From NCBI GenBank assembly GCA_026874595.1, contig CM049317.1, positions 58,642,118 through 58,706,117 on the forward strand: 64,000 nucleotides of DNA. The letters are read 5' to 3'. How positions within the stretch are numbered: position 1 is the stretch's first letter; each line of letters opens with the position of its first letter. Source of the DNA: Sipunculus nudus (taxonomy: Eukaryota > Annelida > Sipuncula > Golfingiida > Sipunculidae). Shown in pieces: positions 57,241-64,000 of this stretch. The position numbers and the translations under genes were made by a program. Under the pieces are notes generated by a model. That model saw only the letters and a program-made list of their open reading frames with translations, had not been told where the DNA came from and did no database searches.

Positions 57241-60200
57241 TTAAGGAGAAATAATGATATTTTCTTTTGATTTTGTACGATGTTGAAATAAAATCATTTT
57301 AAAAATTAGTGATTTAAAGTGATCTAAAAGAAAATCTTCTGGGAGAACAGGTAAGATCCCATACAAAATGTTACCACGGTCTAAATTCGGTATATCTATG
57401 AATGCTTTTCTTAGCCAAGTTTTAAGCTGATTGTACAAGCATTTTGCATACCTACATTCATAAAAGATGACATACTGATTCTATGTGAATATAGCAATAA
57501 GAACAACTCGGAGTATCATGAAGTTTCCATCTAAATAAATTTTTATTCGGGGCCATGTAATTGTTCAAGAGTTTATATTGAAACTCCCGAACATATGTTT
57601 CACGCGTTGTGATGTAAGCACAATTATAAACATCTTCCCAGGTAACATTGATATTATATGTTTTGTTAAATTCGTCTAAATATATTTGGAGAGTTGGCGG
57701 TTTATATAATTTATTAACAATTGACTTATAGACATCTTTAGAATTTATTTTGTTTAATGATTTAATTCCTTCAACGGTAGCAAACTGTGGCTCGGAAATT
57801 TTCATATTAGAAAGTGAACAATTTGCTTTTAAAACGTCTTTCCATTTTTTTTGAATGGCCTGTTTGAGGGATAACCAAGACAGAGCACTCAGACTGCTTG
57901 CGACACCTTTATTCACTTGTTACCAAGTGAAAATTGTGCCTTCTTCATTTAAGATATCTTTTATATATCTAAGGTTTAAATTGTAAAGGGATGCATAGAA
58001 CAAAGATTTGTCATCTGCCTTTATACAGTTAATATTCCACAGTGGTTGTTCTACAATATATTCCACAGTGATGGGATTAATCTTGGTATACTCTGCCCGG
58101 TTATGTAAACAACTATTATAAAATTTAGGTAGAGATTTTGGGATTCTAGCAACATCAAAGTTTGAACCTACACAAAAAAGACCTCCAATGCACGACAAAG
58201 TAGAGTCAATTAACTGTCTGAGCTGGCTGTTATCATCAGATAATAATCTCTTAACCCACATTACCCTCTGTGTTTTCACATAGCTCATAAAATCCGGCAT
58301 TTTTAAGCTCTCTCATAAGATCCAATAATTGCGCAATGTTTGACTTTTGATTTTTTGTTTTTCCAAATAAATTTAGTAATGAGGTTTGTAACCTCCTCAA
58401 CAATACTCTTAGGTGGATCCAGAACATTTGTTGCAAACAGCATTTTTGACAAAGCTAAAGATCTGACAACCTCAATCCTTCCATAGATGGTTAAATTTCT
58501 GCAACACCATATATTTAAACAGCTCTCAAATTTGTTATGGTATTTCTGTAATTTTTCTCAATTATATCTTTCTCGTATGAATAAAGTATCCCTAGAATTT
58601 TCATAGGTCTTGTTGTTAAATTAATCCACTTTAAATTATAAAATATATCTTTTCTATTCTTCCATTTTCCAATCCAAGCTATTTCGGACTTCTCATAATT
58701 CACTTGTAAGGACGATATATACGAAAATTCCTTCAATGTAGATAGAGTATGTTTCAGTGAAGTGTTATTATCTAAAAAAATTGTAATATCATCAGCGAAC
58801 GCGCAAAGTTTAATTTCATTTCCCCCAAGAGTTATACCTTTTATTTTTTATTATTCCTGATTTTTATCGCTAGGACCTCTACACAGAGAATGAACAGGTA
58901 CGGTGCCAGGGGGTCTCCTTGTCGAGTACCTCTTTGTAAAGGGAAGTATCCAATAGTAAATCCATTATTTATAACAGAGCTCTCAAGATTATTATGCAAA
59001 ATTTTAACCCACCGAATAAATGATTTTCCAAATCCAAATTTTTCTAGAAAACTAAAGATAAACTAATGATTATCTGAGTCAAATGCTGCTTGAAGATCTG
59101 CTCTAAAAATAACACCAGGAATATTCAAATCATTTGTGTACTGTAAAACGTCCTAAATCTTATTGGTTCGCCAATGAAGCGGCCCTTCATAAATGCACAT
59201 TGATCCTTTTCTATAACAGACGGCAGTACTTGAATCAACCTAGAAACCATTACTTTACTTCAGACTTTCATGTCTGTGTTCAATAAATTAATTGGTCTCC
59301 CAGAATTTAGTAATCTATTGTCTTTGTCTGGTTTTGGAATTAATGTTACTATGGCTTGCTTCTGGCTGGTAGTTATAGAACCAGCTCTAAAATTTGCTTT
59401 GAGACATTCAGTTAACATAGCTCCTAACTAATTAAAAAAAGAAAGAAAAAATTCCTTGGGGAGCCCATCGTTTCCTGGAGATTTATTATCTTTCATGCTC
59501 TTCAAAGCCTTTTTCACATCACACTGGGTTATTTGACCTTCACATCTCATCTTTTCCTCAAATGAAATCTGTGGTGCCTGGAGCTCTTCAAGATATTTAT
59601 GACACATTTCCTTAAATATTCTAAAGTGTTCTTTATATTTATCAGTAAAGTGCTGTTTTATAGCTTTTAAAATATTTTCTCTATTTGAAACTTCAATGTC
59701 ATCGATCAAGAGTTTATGGATAGTTGATTTTGTTTTATTTCGACGCTCTTATCCAAGAAAATACCTTGTATTCCGCTCACCTTCCTCGGATTATGGCACC
59801 TTTTGTTTTAGAATTATAATATTGCTCTACCTCGTCCTTTGCATTGATATATTCTTCTGTAACAATAACATTCGCTTCTTTTAACCTGCATTCTAAAGTG
59901 AATACTTTTTTCTCTAACATGTTGATATGTTCCCTTTGTTCCCTAGCTTTGTCTTTACAGTACTTAATAGAAAACTCTCGTATGCGATATCGATATTTTA
60001 GATATTCCCATTTGGCTCGGGGATCATCACTTTTGTCTATCTCACACTTCCATTTCATTATATTTGTTTTCATCTTGCTAATATAAATATCATCCTCTAT
60101 CAAGGAGCAATTAAAACACCAGTGGCCCGGGCCCTTTCTCTCCTTTGGATATGATTGAAGATTTCGATCGCTTGGATAATATTGAAAGCGGACACCATAT

Positions 60201-60820
60201 CTTGTAGGAAGTTGTAGGGAAATTAAGAACATATCTAAACACCTCTGATTTAGTGGATTAAAAGTACGCCATGTATATTGTCTGGACGAAACATGACGGA
60301 CTCGCCAGATGTCACAAAAATCTATATTGGCCATGATAATCGATATAGCATTTATGCTTTTTTCCTTTGACTTTGGATTTCCTCCATCTGCGTCAAGACC
60401 GTTAAAATGAAAATTAAAATCACCTCCCCAAACAATGTAAACTTGTTCATTATTTAGAATGTGTAAGATTTTTTCATGGAGTTTTTCGAAGAAAGGTACT
60501 TGTTCATTTTGAAGGTTAGGAGCGTAAGAATTTATCAGCAGAAAAAGAGGCCCCTGTATAGAACAGTGTAATAAGATATATCTACCCTGTGGATAAGTAT
60601 TTTCATATGATTTTTTGGAATGTGTCTCTCGGAGAAAACTAATACCATTTTTCATATTTTTCTTGCTTAGCCAGTTAAAGACCTTTCTTCGTTTGAAATA
60701 TTTTCTCATACCACGAACATTTAGTGACAAGAGAGGAAAGTATACATTATCATGATCACTATCAAACATTAAGAGAAAATAGGTTTGTAGACATATGAAC
60801 TTTGAACTGTTGATACACAT
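57241..60820 (-). pseudogene. LINE ORF2: AP endonuclease + reverse transcriptase
   Basis: Endonuclease (first open frame, 347 codons, 60,820-59,777): SLNVRGM (catalytic Asn, residue 34), RETHS (Glu 65), SYAPN (98-102), WGGDFNFHF (Asp 134, Asn 136), QYTW (181-184), CLDMFLIS, and PSDR at 216-219 where the catalytic His is replaced by Arg. Between Tyr72 and Ile82 roughly 100 residues usual in the family are missing, although the frame stays open. RT pieces follow in shifting frames: NKSPGNDGLPKEFF, RPINLLNTDMK, EKDQCAFMKGRFI, and FADD at 58,788-58,799, then LQVNYEKSEIAWIG. The C-terminal CSYCYIHIESVCHLL (57,458-57,505) is the zinc-knuckle-like motif of L1 ORF2. Final frame stops at 57,241. Confidence 0.85.
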
Positions 60821-61149
60821 TTGTAATAGGTTTTGAGGATTCTAATAAAGCAGCATTAGGTAACAGACTTTTACAACAAGACATAGCAACACAGAAAATA
60901 CATACAACTTTCATGATAGAAAGAATGTAAGGATTATGACCTCACACGCTGAAGCATTTTAAACTTTCATTGACCATACTTGATCAGGTAAATACTATGA
61001 TTAAGGCCAGTCAATTTAGCTTGAATGAACCTCTCCCAACTTTGCGTCCAGTGTTTCACCGTAGCCGATCTGATGTATGTGATCTTCGTGATCTTTCACA
61101 TAGATATTTTCACCAACTGAAGAGATGGACACATATCGTCCATTATTAT

Positions 61150-61781
61150 TATCTTAGTACCATTGAACTTTGACCGTTCTTTCATGACTGTAATTTTGTC
61201 ATCCCTTCTCATAAACTTGACCAAAATCGGCCTCGACCCTGACGAATTTTGTTTTTTAAATCTTCCGACATGATGGGCGACGTCAATGTCCCTGTCTTGT
61301 AAGGAGACCCCCAGTCTTTGCTGACACAGCCTCAGTACCCTCGTTCTCCTTCCTCGATGCCTAAGATTTTTATATTCGACTTTCGCAAGTATTTTTCATT
61401 TTGTACCGACATAGCTTTTGCCTCTTTTGCGACAACATTTTGGAACTGACTTTGTTCAACCAGAAAAGTATATTTTTCCTTTAACTCTTCAATATCTTTC
61501 CTCAGTCTGTCATTGTCCATTTCAAGGGTTAGCACACGTGTTTCAAGTTTAATAACACGTTCATCTAATTTCTTTTGAAACTCTACAATTATATCAGATT
61601 TCATTTGATTAAGCATTTCTTTGAGCTTTTGCTCGGTCAGACCACCAATAGGAGAACTCATTCTGAGTTATTCCTCTCCCTCCGAAGAACTTAATGAAAA
61701 ACGCTCCTATAATTTTTTAAAGTCAATCTGTGGTGATACTGAGGAAGAAGAAGAACGATCTCTTTTTTTCTCACTATTCAT
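61150..61781 (-). pseudogene. LINE ORF1: coiled-coil RNA-binding protein
   Basis: The start is the ATG at 61,781 (MNSEKKRDRSSSSS), followed after two stops by a long charged coiled coil (MSSPIGGLTEQKLKEMLNQM to about residue 70, heptads of Leu/Ile/Val). Next comes RKSNIKILGIEE, the entry to the L1 ORF1 RRM. A frameshift near 61,340 moves the reading to VLRLCQQRLGVSLQDRDIDV, AHHVGRFKK and RPILVKFMRRDDKITVM, completing the RRM and C-terminal domain. The ORF ends near 61,160. ORF1 proteins bind LINE RNA as trimers and help target-primed reverse transcription. Two stops and a frameshift make it nonfunctional. Confidence 0.8.
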
Positions 61782-61815
61782 AGTTCTCACAACTACATTA
61801 TTTTAAGGCTTTCAG

Positions 61816-62019
61816 CGTGAGTGGGAACATCTTCACAAAGACATGTTTACATGCATTGAAACAGAACCAAATAACAATGGCAAAGGGATACGCGGAGGCC
61901 CCGTGGTATACGGACTGGGCTTTCAGATCACCAGGTACACGCGTACTCTGGGTCACTGCGTGCAGAATGCCGAAATGCGTGGTCTGAATACCCTTTCAAT
62001 GGGCTTTGTGTACCCAAAG
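61816..62019 (+). CDS. Candidate internal host exon, 68 codons, phase 0-0
   Basis: It is preceded by TTATTTTAAGGCTTTCAG, a good acceptor with a pyrimidine-rich run upstream. The frame then reads REWEHLHKDMFTCIE, RGGPVVYGLGFQITRYTRTL and GHCVQNAEMRGLNTLSMGFV, ending YPK before GTACTTG, a weaker donor. Exactly 204 bp are open with both boundaries between codons. Base composition is clearly GC-richer than on either side, as expected for coding DNA in an AT-rich genome. I do not recognise the family. It lies about 30 bp from the 5' end of the antisense LINE, so the upstream intron would contain that element. Adjacent exons were not identified. Confidence 0.45.
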
Positions 62020-64000
62020 GTACTTGTTAATTTTGAATTTTCGAATTTTCTCCTGAGTGTGATTATTTATGCAAAAATTAAGTACCACATCGGGTACATA
62101 TAATAGTTTTAAATACGTGTCTTAAATTTTGGAATTTTTTATATCGAAAAACCTACCTAAAATCGGTGAGGTGTCAGAGCTCAATTTTTGTGTGACTTTT
62201 CAGTGATCCGTACCACGTGACCCCAGTTATAATGTTCCTTTTACGTAGGTCTATTCGCAAAATTATTTTATGCAAAATTAAACTTTTAATGTCGGTACAG
62301 CTTTGATGTCGGCAATTAATATAAATTACTTACGTTTCTTCCCAAAGTAGAAACTTCCAGTTATTTGCTGCGGGATGGATATAATCTTTCCCAGGTGTAG
62401 CTTTTCAAATAATTAAAAGATTACATATTGATGTGAAGATTTTTCTCGGAGCCTCTTTTTAATCTCCTTCTGAAGAATCTACAATCTGAAGAAAAAACTC
62501 GAAAGAGCAGAGGAACTTGACAATTTTCAAGGCAACATAAGATACGAAGAATTTACTGTGTTAAAGCCAGCTATTTTCTCACCGTTTCTGTAGAATTTAT
62601 GTGATTTGTTGTTAAACTTTGCATACATATATTCATGAAATGTAGCTAATTCTTGTTCAGAAAAGTTCTTATTTCGCCTCTCTGGTGGATGTATGAACTT
62701 GTTAATCAATAATATATCAGTAAACATTATACATGAGTCGTTGCTGACAAACAGAAAAATCATGTTACATAGGTGGTTGATTAAATTTGTGTGGAAGTTG
62801 AAAGATAAAATTTATGAACAATGTCACATTGTTATAGCTTTGTCTTCTGGATAATGTAATAAACGTTGAAAACAGCGCGAACATTCACACCTGTAAAAGT
62901 TTCAATACAGACAGATCCAAGGTAGGGAAAAGTGGATTATAAAATTGTTGACACTGTCGCAGTAAATAACCTGAAATAGGTCGCTTCACCTGAAGCTCAC
63001 CTGCTTAAATCTTACACGGCTGTCTATCGTTCATATTGAATTTTTGAAAATTGGACTTCGATAGCACGCATCTGCTAATGTTTATAGGCAAATACTTGAA
63101 CATATCTCAGGACAATGCAGACATAATGAAATGTTAATTCGCTTTGTTCGATCTGTAATTCGGCAGCACATCCAAGATTTCTGTCTTGCCGCGAATTTAA
63201 TTTCTGGCAATATTAGAATTTTATTGCACAAATCCTTTTATAAAAGCCAAACTTCACATAAATTTGACGACAAGTGCTATTTGATAGGGTGAACGAATAG
63301 ACATAATATTGTCCCTAATTATGTCTCTTTAAGAGGGCCGCACACAGTGTTGACCGGACCGGATACAAGTCCGATGTCTTCTCGTCGGCTCTGTGTTTGG
63401 CCTACTTTCAGGGACGGCCGGACCGACGACATAGAAAGAGCCATCGCCATAGCACAGATGACTTAGTTAGCTGAGCTGGAAAAAAGTGGTCAATTTAGCT
63501 TTTTTTATTAAAGTGTGTAAGTTTTATAACTACTGAAACAAATTTCTCCTGGTATTAAGAGTAAAAAAAAAATCAGTTTCTTTTCAGAAGAATTACATCG
63601 CTGGGGGGGGGGATGACTGTGAATGTGCGGCAAGTATTACGCAATATTCCTGAAAGTGCTGTCGATTGGTTTGGTTTGAATTGTTAAATTATAGGTACCT
63701 TGAAATGCTATTTCGTAATTTTGCAATTTTTAGATACTAAAAGCGTCCATTCTAGTGGTTTCGGGAATCATCAGTATACGTGAGTCTAATACTTTTATAA
63801 TTACCCCTGATTTTACCTCTCTCTGATTTTTTATCATTACAAAAAGGACTAATTTCCTGCGTTAACTTTCGGAAACTTTTTATAGAAAAAAAAGCCATCA
63901 ATGGTATGAAATTTATACATTATCGTCCTGTAATTGCGTTGGAATTTTGGGGTGTGACCATGTTTTAGGCGCGCAATATTCCGCTTTCATTGGTCGAGAT
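62020..64000. other. No assigned gene; possible intron
   Basis: If the preceding exon is real this is its downstream intron. A 78-codon minus-strand frame at 62,527-62,763 (with NKNFSEQELATFHEYMYAKF) has coding-like composition but no recognised family or splice context. A G tract lies at 63,604-63,612. A GC-rich patch near 63,340-63,460 (GACCGGACCGGA, GGACGGCCGGACC) has no further feature. Confidence 0.35.

Larger units (their letters stand above)
57241..61800 (-). mobile_element. Near-complete L1/Tx1-type LINE, inactivated
   Basis: Two-ORF non-LTR retrotransposon read on the minus strand. ORF1 (61,781 to about 61,150) has a coiled coil plus RNA-binding domain. ORF2 (60,820 to 57,241) has an endonuclease, reverse transcriptase and C-terminal cysteine/histidine domain. 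About 4.5 kb is retained in order, with stops and frameshifts in both ORFs. It is the most intact retroelement in the window and so one of the younger insertions, but it cannot be active. The 5' end lies at or just beyond 61,790, within about 30 bp of the candidate host exon at 61,816. Confidence 0.85.

Overview
The window looks like intergenic or intronic DNA of a marine invertebrate, most likely a mollusc and probably a bivalve. It is AT-rich and has no operons or long host ORFs. It carries many (TA)n arrays, and many families of dead transposable element can be recognised. The taxon is inferred from repeat types: CR1/L2-type and L1/Tx1-type LINEs, DIRS and Penelope remnants, tRNA-derived SINEs, a SAP-like gag fragment, and an element with a CTGAGC hairpin plus a (CCGT)n tract. 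I could not check it against a database.

Layout. 1-11 kb holds simple repeats, a pair of inverted copies of an element built around a CpG-rich 21-bp minisatellite (about 2.64-3.04 and 5.89-6.28 kb), and a 1.1-kb tandem duplication (8.7-10.6 kb). 11-18 kb holds a hairpin element, a dispersed repeat and two CR1/L2-like LINE remnants, the second split by a TTAA-flanked MITE. 20-22.3 kb holds a DIRS-type reverse transcriptase remnant and a second copy of that MITE, itself split by an 813-bp solo LTR with 4-bp target duplications. 24-29 kb holds a SINE, a Penelope-type GIY-YIG nuclease remnant, a G/C-tract palindrome, a gag-like fragment and an LTR fragment. 30-34.4 kb is a degenerate tandem repeat opened by three successive insertions (a SINE, a 1.6-kb repeat and an LTR). 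35-40.5 kb holds duplications, a foldback structure, a MITE inside (TA)n, an antisense LINE reverse transcriptase and a LINE 3' end. 41-49.8 kb holds a SINE, a promoter-like block, a MITE, clustered GCAGTAAGT hairpins, and a LINE 3' end split by another solo LTR. 50-56.6 kb holds a pogo/Tigger-like element, diverged repeats and degenerate tandem arrays. 57.2-61.8 kb is one near-complete but inactivated L1/Tx1-type LINE on the minus strand, the largest coding relic in the window.

Host gene content is sparse and uncertain. The best candidates are a 204-bp phase-0 internal exon at 61,816-62,019 (+), a short first exon with ETS and YY1-like promoter motifs at 38,773-38,945 (-), and a TATA-box/first-exon unit ending in a strong splice donor at about 44,079-44,417 (+). 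A cysteine-rich exon near 15.6 kb is weaker. None can be assigned a function.

There is no cooperating gene set or new enzymatic system that I can support. The value of the window is in its nested transposon stratigraphy, the CpG-rich inverted minisatellite element, the GCAGTAAGT hairpin clusters and the three promoter or exon candidates.
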